Translations under genes and position numbers: made by a program | Notes under the pieces: model-generated | The model's database searches: none | Seen by the model: only the letters and a program-made list of their open reading frames with translations | What the model was told of the DNA's origin: nothing | Assembly (NCBI RefSeq): GCF_048564905.1 | Contig: NC_132995.1 | Coordinates: 6,336,501-6,400,500, forward strand | Direction of reading: 5' to 3' | Source: Vicugna pacos | Taxonomy: Eukaryota > Chordata > Mammalia > Artiodactyla > Camelidae | Length of the DNA: 64,000 nucleotides | Shown: piece after piece, positions 21,333 to 39,684 of the stretch | Position numbering within the stretch: position 1 is the first letter of the stretch | Layout of the letters: each line of letters begins with the position of its first letter

Positions 21333-21338
21333 AATAAA
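21333..21338 (+). terminator. PIH1D1 polyadenylation signal (AATAAA, doubled)
   Basis: Two overlapping-spaced AATAAA hexamers lie at 21327-21332 and 21333-21338, about 50 bases after the stop. They are followed by a T/G-rich stretch (ttttgcatttgttctgtgtctgg) fitting a downstream element. Confidence 0.85.
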
Positions 21339-21659
21339 GATTTTGCATTTGTTCTGTGTCTGGCTAGGAGTACATGGGGAGTGGGAGGGAAAAGGGACAT
21401 TGGACTGGAGTCCTGGAGTCCCTTAGGGGTCACTGCTCTATCTCAGCCCTCATCCTCTCCCCGGGATCGTCTCCCTGGCCTCCTGGCCTCCAGTCTCTCC
21501 CCTTATTAGTCTCCCACGAGGCCCCAGAGCTGACCTTGCCCCTCTCCTGTTTACGGCCCCTAGGAAAAGACTCCGTAGGATCTGGTCCCCCTCGTGCCCC
21601 ATTTTGTCTTCTTCCCACTGAGTCTAGTCAAACTAAACAAGTGTCCTGACCACACCCAT

Positions 21660-21990
21660 TTTTTGGCACCTCTTCTTAGTTTTGGCTGTTCCCTCTACTT
21701 AGCATCTTCTTCTCCACTACATCTATCCAGGTCTACTCCAGGACATCTAGCTGTTTGCCCTCACAGGGGACATTTCCCGACTCCCACACTCACTCATCCC
21801 TTTTAGTGAGTTTTCCCTAGAAAGCTTTTCAAACTTCAGTCTTCCTCTGACCGTTCCTGGCTGAGTTAGAATCCTCCTCTTGTAGTCCCCAACACCTAGT
21901 GTTACTCTTTTTAGAGCTATGTCCACTATGGTGCGACAATGCCTGACACCTAGTAGGAATTCAAATAATTCGTTGAATTAATGAATGATT
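21660..21990 (+). mobile_element. L2 LINE remnant (3' end)
   Basis: The stretch 'atgcctgacacctagtagga' followed by 'attcaaataattcgttgaat' and 'taatgaatga' matches the L2 3' end in the sense direction. The upstream pyrimidine-rich text is compatible but weak. Confidence 0.5.
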
Positions 21991-22208
21991 GCCAACATCG
22001 TCTTCTTTCATAGTGAGTCCTAGGAAGAGAGGTAAAGGCAGGAGCCTCAGTAGTAGACGTTGGAAAAACAGCGAGGAGGTCAGTGTGGCCGGGATGGAGT
22101 GAATTGGGTGGGGAAAGGGGGAGTAGAGGGCGAGATGAAAAGGTTTGGGGATGATGACACTGGGTAAGGTCTGTAGGGCCTCTGCGGGAGCGAACTTGGG
22201 CGCCGTGT

Positions 22209-22222
22209 CCACCAGAGGGCGC
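22209..22222 (+). promoter_or_regulatory. Consensus CTCF motif (forward)
   Basis: CCACCAGAGGGCGC matches the CTCF core CCASYAGRKGGCRS at all 14 positions. It lies 30 bp from an inverted pair of ZNF143-type motifs. CTCF and ZNF143 are known to co-occupy chromatin-loop anchors. Occupancy here is inferred. Confidence 0.7.
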
Positions 22223-22251
22223 AACGCAGCTTCAGCCTATTGCCTCAGAGA

Positions 22252-22332
22252 ACTACAACTCCCAGCGGCCCTCAGAGTACGCGGCCCTTCCGAAGCAAAC
22301 GCTAAAGTCCAGCGGCCTCTGGGACTTGTAGT
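22252..22332. promoter_or_regulatory. Inverted pair of ZNF143/THAP11-type motifs
   Basis: ACTACAACTCCCAGCGGCC lies at 22252-22270 (plus) and ACTACAAGTCCCAGAGGCC at 22314-22332 (minus). The 19-base arms agree at 17 positions, separated by 43 bp of CpG-containing sequence. Confidence 0.7.
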
Positions 22333-23039
22333 TTGAATGGAAACCCTCCGTGGGAGGCTTAAGCACTCATTCCTGGGTCCGGAAAAAGTGGGGCTGGGTC
22401 TTTTCTCTGTTCTTCGGTTTCCATGGTGATGGTTCCAGCGAAGGCTCGAGATTTGGCAGCGGCAGGGGTTCCTTCCCACTCCCTTCTCTTCACCATCTGC
22501 TCCACCTTCACACCTGGCGCAGAGCCGGGACCGCCGCCTCCGCACCCAGACCCGGAATTCTGCCGCCACAGGGTGGCGCCTGTGGACGGCTCCGCGGACT
22601 ACTCCTTCCTCAGACCTTGGAGTCCCGGCCCCCGGCTCCCTCCTCCCTCAGACCCCGGAGTCCCAGCCCCCAGCCTCTCCTCCTTGGGAATCCGAGGGTT
22701 TCTCAAGCAGAGACAAAATTGTGACACCCAGAGATCCAGCAAGAAGAAGCTAGAGGCGAAAAGCTGCAGCGGGCAGTGGCTGGCTGTTCCCCTCTTCCGT
22801 GGCGCCCACCCGCCGCGCCGGTTGCTCCCTCCCACTCTCTCGTGGACCTGTGCCACATCATGAAAATTTCATCCCCAGTACATTTTTGGCCCGACGCAGG
22901 GAGGCAATGAGGAAAGGAGCACCCTTCTGGGGCCTGGTTCTGGAGGTGGACTCAGCGTCGGGGAGATGGGCTGGCGGAGAAAGGAGCAGGGCGAGACCTG
23001 CCCGCCGCCTGGGGACGGAGAAAGAGAGTCGAGGTTCAA

Positions 23040-23900
23040 CCCTAGAGGGCAGGGCTGGAATTCAGGGGCGGGGTAAGAACTCAGAGGGCGGGGACAGATC
23101 TCGGAGGGGCAGGGACAGATCCCAGGGGGAAGGGACTCAGTGGGTCGGGACAAAACTCAGACTGGCAGATTCCAGGTGCCGATTCCACGGGGTGGGAGCA
23201 AAAATCAGAGCATGGACAGATCCCAGGGGAGGGGACAGAACTCAGGGAGTGGAGAAATATCAAAGGGGGAGGGGATACAACTTCAAGGGTTGGGGACAGA
23301 ACTTAAAGGGCGGGGATATAACTCAGGGTAAGGAGGGAATAATGACCAGCAACTGGGGGTGAGGGGAGTATAACACTACGGGATGGAACTCATGAGGAAA
23401 GAAATCAGAAATGAAGGAACTAGATGGGAGGATGCGCTTAGAGGGGAAATAGAACTGGAGGGACATGGAAACAGGTGGATGGGAGTCAAAGGCGAAGAAA
23501 CTGGATGGGAAGAACTAGAAGGGACAATCGGCAGATCGAAATGGGGGTTGAACTCAAGGAGGGAAGGAATTCACTGAATGAGAAAAGAACCATCTGAGTG
23601 AGAGAGTTGGAACTGAGGATGAGGCGGGTTAGGGATGGAGTGCGGTGGGCAGGATGTGGAACTGGAGGGCACAGTAATTAGGAGGGATAGGACTGGGAGG
23701 ATGAAACTCAGAGGAAGATGGAACTGTAGGGGAAGAAAATGCGGGGACGAAATTGGAACTGAGTTTGAGGGGAGCAAATTTCAGATGGGAAAAGGAACTT
23801 GGGAAGAGAGAAAATCTAGGATAGAAGGAGCTGTGGGGGATGGATGAGGAGGGAGTAACTCCGGGAAGGGACAGCATTGGGGCCGAAGTAACCGAGACAA
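23040..23900 (+). repeat. G/A-rich degenerate minisatellite upstream of SLC17A7
   Basis: Units of about 18-22 bp such as 'ggggacagaactcaggga', 'ggggacagaacttaaaggg' and 'gggatggaactcatgagg' recur with strong decay over about 850 bp. The plus strand is almost free of pyrimidine runs and has many G3-G5 runs. The array ends where the CpG island of SLC17A7 begins. Confidence 0.7.
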
Positions 23901-23929
23901 GTGAGTTCTGAACCCAGAGGTGTGGTCTT

Positions 23930-24214
23930 GGAGTCGAAGGGCGGGGCAAGAACCTGGATGGAGGTGGGCCGGGCTAGAACACAAGGGGCAGGGTCTAGAA
24001 GGGATGGGCGGGGCCTCTCCCTGCCCCATCCCGCTCCCAACGCTGAGTCCAGTGACAGCCCCCAGGCAGCCCGCATTCGCAGCCTCCTTCCCCCCGAGCG
24101 GAGCTGCGGGGCCCGCCGGGCCGGGGCAGACCCCGGGAACCCGGACGCGGCAGCCCGGGCCCGCGGGCGGGGGGATCGGCGGGGTGGAGGGGACTGGTAG
24201 CAGAGGCAGCCGCC
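23930..24214 (+). promoter_or_regulatory. SLC17A7 CpG-island promoter and 5'UTR
   Basis: This is a GC- and CpG-dense stretch (for example cccgggaacccggacgcggc) with GGGCGGGG boxes at about 23939 and 24007 and no TATA box. It runs directly into the ATG at 24215 (context cgccATGG). The start site itself cannot be fixed from sequence alone. Confidence 0.7.
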
Positions 24215-33545
<9,331 letters not shown>

Positions 33546-34660
33546 CCATGTGCCTCCCACTGGATGGCAGTTTCCAGGTCCTCCATTCCACACATCTCTG
33601 GCCTGAGTGACAGTATCAAGGAACCCCAGTCCTCTATGTCCTGCCTCAGGCCTAAGAAGCACTCTCCCTTGTTCCTAGTGCTGTCAAACCCTCTTTCCTT
33701 CCCATCTGCCTCTCAGGGGTAGTGAAGCTGCAGACTGGCAGTTTCAAGGATACCCAAATTTCCCTAAAGGTACCCTTCTCCACTTGTTCTGCCTCAGTGG
33801 TTTCAAGTCTCTCCTTTCAGGGCTTTATTTGAATGGACAGTTCAATCTCTTAATCTCTCTTGTGGTTTTGGGCACCTCCCCATTTCTTTGAACCCCAGGG
33901 ACTTGGGCTAATCCCTGAGATTACTCAGCCGGCCTCTTCTTTCAGAAAAATTCAAGGTTTTCCTCTAGAAGTTTCAAATCCCTCCCAACCCTATTCTGCA
34001 CTTTCCAGGTTGGCTTAACTAATCACCCATCCCTGCCATTTAGGGATTGATTCTCACCAGCGTTTCTGAGGGGAAATGGCAGTTTCAAGCACCCTCCCAC
34101 CCAACTTTTCACCCCTCCCTCCACCAGCAGATTCTGCTGAAGCACCAAATTCCCCAAAACCTTCTCCCTAGCTTAGCACAATGCCTAGGGAAACAACCAA
34201 AATGATGGTTTTAACAATATGCCTCTCTACGCCCCCATGCACTTTTTCTGACATGGTTTTCAGGTCTAAATAGTGGCTGCACAAGTCCATCTACTCTTAA
34301 GCTTTGAAGCCACCACCATTGAACTTCCCCATGGTGGTTTCAAGATGCTCCTTCCTCCCCCTGAATCTTAGCACTTTATTCTCCTGGGTGGTTTCAAACT
34401 ACCCTCATTTTCTCAGTGGCCATTTGTTGTCCCTCAGGGGCTGAATGACTCCAAATCTGGGATCCCTTCCCTCTCAGACTCCCCTATTTCGGCTTAGAAT
34501 TTGGGGAACATATATAGAAGTCACAGAATCCCAGGAAAGGGAATGGGGCTGGGGAAGGGGGTGTTTTACCCCGGGCAGGGTTGTGTCTTTGTGTGTCTTG
34601 TCTCTGTGACTGTAAATCCTGCCCTGCCCCTCTCCCAATAAAATGCTTTGTTGTACACAC
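33546..34660 (+). other. SLC17A7 3'UTR
   Basis: About 1.1 kb from the stop codon to the AATAAA at 34637-34642. It is not coding, is pyrimidine-rich, and repeatedly contains a '(t)ggtttcaag' word (see findings). Confidence 0.8.
34637..34642 (+). terminator. SLC17A7 polyadenylation signal (AATAAA)
   Basis: AATAAA lies in 'tctcccaataaaatgctttgttg', followed by T/G-rich sequence. It is the only canonical hexamer near the expected end. Confidence 0.9.
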
Positions 34661-34684
34661 CCAGTCGTCACTGGCAGTGGAAGT

Positions 34685-34810
34685 CACAGGAGTCCAAGCC
34701 CCAACCCCCTCCCCCTCAGACCCAGGAGTCCAGGCCTCTAGCCTCCTCCTCCCTCATACCTGGTATCCTAGGACCCCAGCCACCCTCCTCCCTCAGGACT
34801 CAGGCCAGAG
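34685..34810 (+). repeat. Three copies of the CCTCCCTCAGACCCAGGAGTCC repeat
   Basis: Successive units are 'cccctcagacccaggagtcc', 'cctccctcatacctggtatc' and 'cctccctcaggactcagg'. They lie in the short gap between the SLC17A7 and GFY transcript ends. Confidence 0.65.
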
Positions 34811-34837
34811 GAGTTGTCTAGCAGTGGGAATACGTGA

Positions 34838-34843
34838 TTTATT
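34838..34843 (-). terminator. GFY polyadenylation signal (AATAAA)
   Basis: TTTATT on the plus strand gives AATAAA on the gene strand, 147 bases past the GFY stop codon. The GFY and SLC17A7 transcripts therefore converge with only about 150-180 bp between ends. Confidence 0.7.
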
Positions 34844-34989
34844 GTGCCTCAGACTGTGTTCTCCGGTCACATCTAAAGCATCTCTGATGGACCCTCTATC
34901 CTAGAGGACCACTATGTAGCAAAGCGGGCCAGGAGGACAGAACCTCTGAATCTTTCCTCTATTTGGCGCTGGCCAAGGTCTGGCCAGGC

Positions 34990-37394
34990 TCACACGAAGT
35001 TGTTGGGAAGCGTGGCGGGGGAGAGAGGCTCCAGGAGCTGGGGGCGGCCCCCGCGAGGCGGCGGGGGCAGCTTGGGCGGCAGCGGAGGAGTGGGCGGCGG
35101 CTGCTTGGTGGCGATGTGTGAAGGAACCCAGGCGTCCGGTGCATAAAAGTAGAGATCACAGGGGTCCTTCGGGGCGTCCAAATGCATAACTGTTGGGAGC
35201 AAAGGAGCAGGTCACCCCTAGGCTGATAGGGGGCCCATCCCCTCTACTGCACCGCTGGCCAATGTGGAGAATGGGGAGAGGATTCTGACCATCCTTTGGA
35301 GCTGAGTTTTCAAATCAAAGAGCCTCTGATTAGACTAAGGGGCGGGGCCTGCCGCGCTTCATGAGGGGCGGGGGCGGGGCTTGTAGGGACCCGTGGCCTG
35401 GAGTCGGCTGCAACTCTCTGCTGGGCTGGAGGCAGAACTGGATGTGTTTGCGTGAAGTTTTAGAGAATTGGAGGGCAGGACCTGACCGTGGAGGGGTTAG
35501 GGCTTCTATTGACCTTGGGTGGGGACCTGTATTTTTAGGTGGGCACCCTAAAGTGCCAGGCGAAAACAGGTTAAAGAAACACGTAGGCTTTTAAGGAGCA
35601 GGACGCTGCAAGGGTGACTCACCCGGTTCATCTCCGTCGTTCGGAAGCCGGTGGTGTGCGAAGGGCCGGTGTCGAGCCGCCCGGCGGTAGAGACACCACA
35701 GCAGCAGGAAAATGCCGATAAGTAGCCCTGTCCCGGCGAAGAATAGGCAGAGGGCTCCGCCTGCCGCGCCCCGGGGACGCCCCACCAGGGTCACGCCTGA
35801 AGGAAGGAGGTCCAGGAACTGAGCAATTTAAATTCCTAACCACCTCCTCCCTCAGACCCAGGAATCCAGATCCTACCTTCCTCCCTCCGATCTAGGAGTC
35901 CTGGCCCCCAGCTTCTCCTTCGTCAGACCCCACAGTACCAGCCCTCAGCCTCCTCCCTTCTCAGACCCTAGAGAGGGGCCTTCAATGCCCCCCTCATCCT
36001 TTCCACCTAGAAGTCCAGCTCTCAGGACCCTCCTCCCTCGGACCCAGGAGTCTGGGTCCTAGCCCCTCACCGGTCTCCTCCACTCGTTCCACCACGATGA
36101 TAGTGTTGACTCTCTCACCTCGGCTGCGCCGCTGGGGGGCCCGCGGAGTGGCAGGGGCCGGCTGAGTGGGGGGCCCTGGAGGAGCAGGGGGCCCCGCAAT
36201 CCGGGCTGAGGGAGAAAGGCCGTCAGGCCCTTTAGGACTAAAGTTCTGGGGGGCCTTCAGCTCAACTGTCCCAGGAGAATCTGAGGTGGGCAATTTGAGG
36301 GGGTCGAGCTGGGTGACTGCAAGTATTTCTGGGCTGGGTTTCAAGGGCAGCTCATTTAGGGCAGTAACTTCTTCCCTGAAGGGAGTGGGTGTTTCTGGGT
36401 GAGGACTAGTGGAGACCTCAGGGTCAGAGGTCTTGAGGATCTCTGTTGCATCTTGGTAGGGGGTTGTGGGAAATTCAGTTGGGGGAATTTCAGTGGGATT
36501 GGTGGTGTGGCTTACATGGGATTCTGGGTGGGGGATTTTGGTAGGGTCATGTTGAGGTGTCTGAAGGAATTCAGAGTTTGCGGTCTCAGTGGTGTTAGGA
36601 TCATAGGTTTCTGGAGATTTGGGTTCAAGAGTTTTGGTGGAGTCAGGATTTGGGGTCCCAGGGGCTTCTGTAGGTGAGATTTCAGTGGAGCTAAGTTTGG
36701 GAATCTCTGGGGATTTTTGTTGTGGAGTTTGGGTAGGGTCAGAGTTTGAGGTCTCAGGAGATCCTGGACGTGAGGTTTTGGAGAGATTGAGTTTGAAGAT
36801 CTCAGTGGATTCTGTGTGTGAGATTTCAGTGGAGTTAAGTTTGGGAAAATCTGGGGATTCTTGGTGTGGAGTGTGAGTAGGTTCAGGGTTTGGGGTCTCA
36901 GGAAATGCTGGGTGTGAAGTTTTGGACGAATTAGGTTCAGAGGTCTCAAGGGATTCTATGTGTAGAATTTCAGTTGGGTCAGGTTTGAGGGTCTCAGAAA
37001 GTTCTGGATGTGTCATTTTGGAGGGGTTAATTTGGAGGGTTTCAAGGGATTCTGATATTGAGGTGTTGAGTGAGTTAGGTTTGGGGGTCTCAGGAAACTC
37101 TGGGTGTGGGGTTTCTGGGAGGTGAGTTTTGGGGGTCTCAGTGAAGTCAAGATGGGAGGGCTCAGGGGAAACCGCATGAGGTGTCTTGGAGGGCTCAAGA
37201 TAAGCAGTCCCAGGAGATTCTGGGTTAGGCTCATTGAGAGTGGAATTTTCAGAAGCATGAGGGAAGGGCTGAGAGGGGTGGCCCATCCCTGGGAAGTCGG
37301 AGCACGCAGGAGGTGAGGCCGAAGGGGCAGCCCTGGAACCCAGCTGGGCGAAGAGGAAGATGAGAAGAAAGAGGATCGGGCTGAAGGATTTCAT
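34990..37394 (-). CDS. GFY: GFY, Golgi-associated olfactory signaling regulator (3 coding exons)
   Basis: Coding exons: 36071-37394, 35623-35796, 34990-35189, totalling 1698 nt and 565 aa (human about 518). The ATG at 37392-37394 lies 15 bases inside an exon whose acceptor (ctgctgctatag) ends at 37410, so a non-coding exon lies upstream. A signal peptide covers residues 1-22 ([19 protein letters not shown]). It is followed by a 400-residue Pro/Ser/Thr/Glu-rich ectodomain built from degenerate 16-17-residue repeats of the type SPETPxPxxTKTxHPE, with at least six N-glycosylation sequons. A transmembrane helix lies at about 455-477 ([20 protein letters not shown]). The conserved proline-rich cytosolic tail ends [13 protein letters not shown] is known as a type I Golgi protein of olfactory sensory neurons that supports odorant signalling. 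The repeat domain evolves fast, and the C-terminal third is almost identical to human. Confidence 0.95.
35830..36065 (+). repeat. Tandem CCTCCCTCAGACCCAGGAGTCC units filling GFY intron
   Basis: At least five units of about 40-60 bp occupy most of the intron between the first two GFY coding exons (35797-36070). Examples are 'cctccctcagacccaggaat', 'ttcctccctccgatctagga', 'cttctcagaccctagagag' and 'cctccctcggacccaggagt'. Confidence 0.65.
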
Positions 37395-37409
37395 AGCTCT
37401 GGAAGGCAC

Positions 37410-39536
37410 CTATAGCAGCAGAGGAGCGGGAAGGAAGGGGTTAAAACCCGAAGCAGCCCGGGAGCAACAGCCGCCTCCTGAGGCCACGCCCACGCCATAG
37501 GCCACGCCCACTGGTCCCTGGGTAGCGTCCAGGCCTAGCTAGGCGCCAGGCAAAGGATGAGAAGCAACTCCCTAAAGGCTGTGGGGCGGCAGCCGCTGTA
37601 GCTAAGGGAGACTGAGGCGCGGGGCTTCTTGGGAGTCGTAATTTCCTTATCTGTTTCCCGGGTGGGGTCTCGGGAAAATTGGGAAATAATGACACCTTTC
37701 CAAGCCCCCAGACCTCCTTGACTTCGACTTCGAAAGATTTAGACCTCTGAGGGGACACAGGATCCCTTTCTCTCCTAGGACCTTGAGGACACCTTGACTC
37801 AACAGTTGTTTATATTAGAGGAGGCTCAGAAGGAACGTCTGGGGGCTGGGGGCCTGAATGCCTGGAACTGGGGGAGGAGGGAGACTCCTGGGTTATGGTC
37901 AAGAGGGCTTCTTGAGGTTCAGACTCCTGGTTCCCAGAAGGTGGAGAGCACTGTGGGCCTCAATTCCTAATTATTTAGAAAAGAGAGGCCTGAAGGTTCA
38001 GATGCCTAGAATTTTGAGGGAGTAAAGCTTGGGGGACTGGATTACAGGGGAGAAAGGAAATGAATGTCTTGAACTCCTGAGTCCTGAGTTAGAAGGAGAT
38101 TGGGAACTCTGAGTCTTGTGTCCTCCAGAGATAGGGGTGTAGAGGTCTAGATTCCTCAGTTTTCAGGAGGAGACAGCTGTGGGGCAGGACTCGGGTCTCT
38201 GTTTATTGAGGATGGAGCTGGGATCCCAAGGTCTCAGGAGCTGGTCTAGGGCAGAGACATCTAGGTCTGTGGTCAGGTGGGGATGGGGCCAGCAGACACC
38301 CAAATGGGATAGAGTCACTTGGGGTCCTGGGGTCTCTTACCTGCTCCAATGGGGTCCAAGATAAAAACAGGTGAGCAGAGCTGGGTACAGAGATCGACAA
38401 ATGCTGTAGAATGGCTCTGGGAGGGGAAGCAGGGGGTGGGATCCCAGGGGCACAGGTGATGCTCCTGACCCCTCCCTGGGGATCCAGGGAGCCTAGCGAC
38501 AGGCTTGGGCTTTTAAAGGAACAGCAATAAAGGACAATATCTGGAGTGGGGAAGGGACTTAGGGGCTGGATCATCAGTGGAGGGATGACCCAACCAAGCT
38601 ATCTTCTTGAGAAACCAGGTGACCCAGCTCTGCCCTCTACTACACCCAAATCCAGGAATCCAGGTCTCTGGTAACTTCCCATTTCTAGACCCAGAAGTCG
38701 GGACCCCTCGATCCAGGAATCCGGACCCTGTTCCCCTCCTCTCTGGGGAACTAGAAGTCCAGGTTCCCACATCCTGTCAACCAGAGACCCAGACTCCCCG
38801 ACCTTTGCCTAACAGTCCATTGTATAGAGAGCACCGTCTTAAGAGCCAGTGTTCTGATTTTACTTGTCACTATACCTGCCTCCACACCTCCTACCACACA
38901 TACATTGTGCCTTCTCTTGCCCCCCTCCCCAACCCCCTCATTCTTTCTGGTTCTCTTCCTGCCTGGATTTATCTCTGGACAACTCTGTCCAGGATGGCTG
39001 TGCTTCTAGCTCCTTCTATCATTTTGAGAAAGTGCTTTTCCTCATCCTCCATCTCTAGCTGGCTCTCGTGGTCCCTTTCCCTCTCTTTTCTCTCTTTTCT
39101 CTTCCTTTCTTCCTCTGTTGCTCTGTTTCTCCTCTCTTTCCTTTTCTCTGTCATTCTGTCTTTGTCCTTCCCTCTCATGGTTACTTCTCTTTGTGTCTCT
39201 GCTTCTCCCCATCAGTCCCTCCTCTGTTGCTTCCCCTGTCTCTGTTCTGTGTCTCTGGCTTCTGCTCTGATGGTCCTTCCGCCGATCTCTATTTTTATCT
39301 CTCTGACACACCCCCCTGTGTCCACTTCTCTGTCTGTCTGTCTCTCCCCCTCCCGATTCTCCTCAGGTCTCAGCTCCTGGTCCCAATTAGTGGGTGGCCG
39401 CCAAGGCGGTCGCGGGGCCCCCACCCCCGGCTCCTCATTACCGCTGGCGGCTTCTAATGAGCTGGGGTGGGTGCTGACCCGGCGCCCCTGGCCCCCTGGT
39501 CTGCGTCATTGTCCGCTGCGGGGGCTGTGGAGGCGA
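37410..39536. other. Divergent GFY-PTH2 intergenic region
   Basis: About 2.1 kb lies between two genes pointing apart. The left part must hold the GFY promoter and non-coding exon (limits unknown). 37840-38200 carries minus-oriented units of the dispersed CTCC repeat. 38640-38790 carries plus-oriented ones. 38880-39370 is a pyrimidine-rich tract. No further gene is supported; a 319-aa open frame here is low-complexity. Confidence 0.6.
38880..39370 (+). repeat. Pyrimidine-rich degenerate tract upstream of PTH2
   Basis: The sequence is almost pure C/T with 'tctctttctc', 'tgtttctcctctctttcc' and 'ctgtctgtctgtctctcccc' words. It ends about 170 bp before the PTH2 TATA box. Confidence 0.6.
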
Positions 39537-39578
39537 TATAAGGGGGCTGCCAGCCTCGGTACTTGAGCCCACTGCGCG
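39381..39578 (+). promoter_or_regulatory. PTH2 promoter with TATA box, CRE-like and homeodomain motifs; non-coding exon 1
   Basis: TATAAG occurs at 39537-39542 in 'gcgatataaggg'. A CRE-like TGCGTCAT lies at 39502-39509. Homeodomain cores lie at 39385 (aattag), 39436 (catta) and 39455 (taatga). A splice donor follows at 39579 (gcgcg|gtagggg), so the non-coding first exon probably runs from about 39565 to 39578. A TATA promoter with homeodomain sites fits a gene restricted to a few hypothalamic and brainstem neurons. Confidence 0.65.
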
Positions 39579-39684
39579 GTAGGGGACCTTCAAACGGGCT
39601 GCGGAGGGTGGTTGGGTGGTGGGGTCCGGGGTTCTGGGCCAGGATACGGGCCTCAGTGAGCTCTTCCCTGTCTCTCCACAGGTG

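Larger units (their letters stand above)
21360..23900. other. Intergenic PIH1D1-SLC17A7 segment
   Basis: No established gene is seen. 21660-21990 resembles an L2 3' end (cctgacacctagtaggaattcaaataattc). Then come a CTCF motif, paired ZNF143-type motifs, an X-box and a GC-rich segment (22200-22870). A G-rich degenerate minisatellite (23040-23900) runs up to the SLC17A7 CpG island. A plus-strand open frame at 22423-22863 is discussed in the findings. Confidence 0.6.

Noticed and set aside
36166-37316. Several plus-strand open frames opposite GFY
   Set aside because: They are antisense shadows of the GFY repeat domain, whose biased composition removes stops on the other strand.
37395-37409. A five-codon upstream extension of GFY
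   Set aside because: It begins with GTG directly at the splice acceptor, so it is the 5' edge of the exon. The ATG at 37394 starts the signal peptide as in human.
38607-39566. A 319-aa plus-strand open frame upstream of PTH2
   Set aside because: It runs through dispersed CTCC repeats and a C/T-rich tract, giving Leu/Ser/Phe-rich low-complexity text, and overlaps the PTH2 promoter. No homology is recognised.
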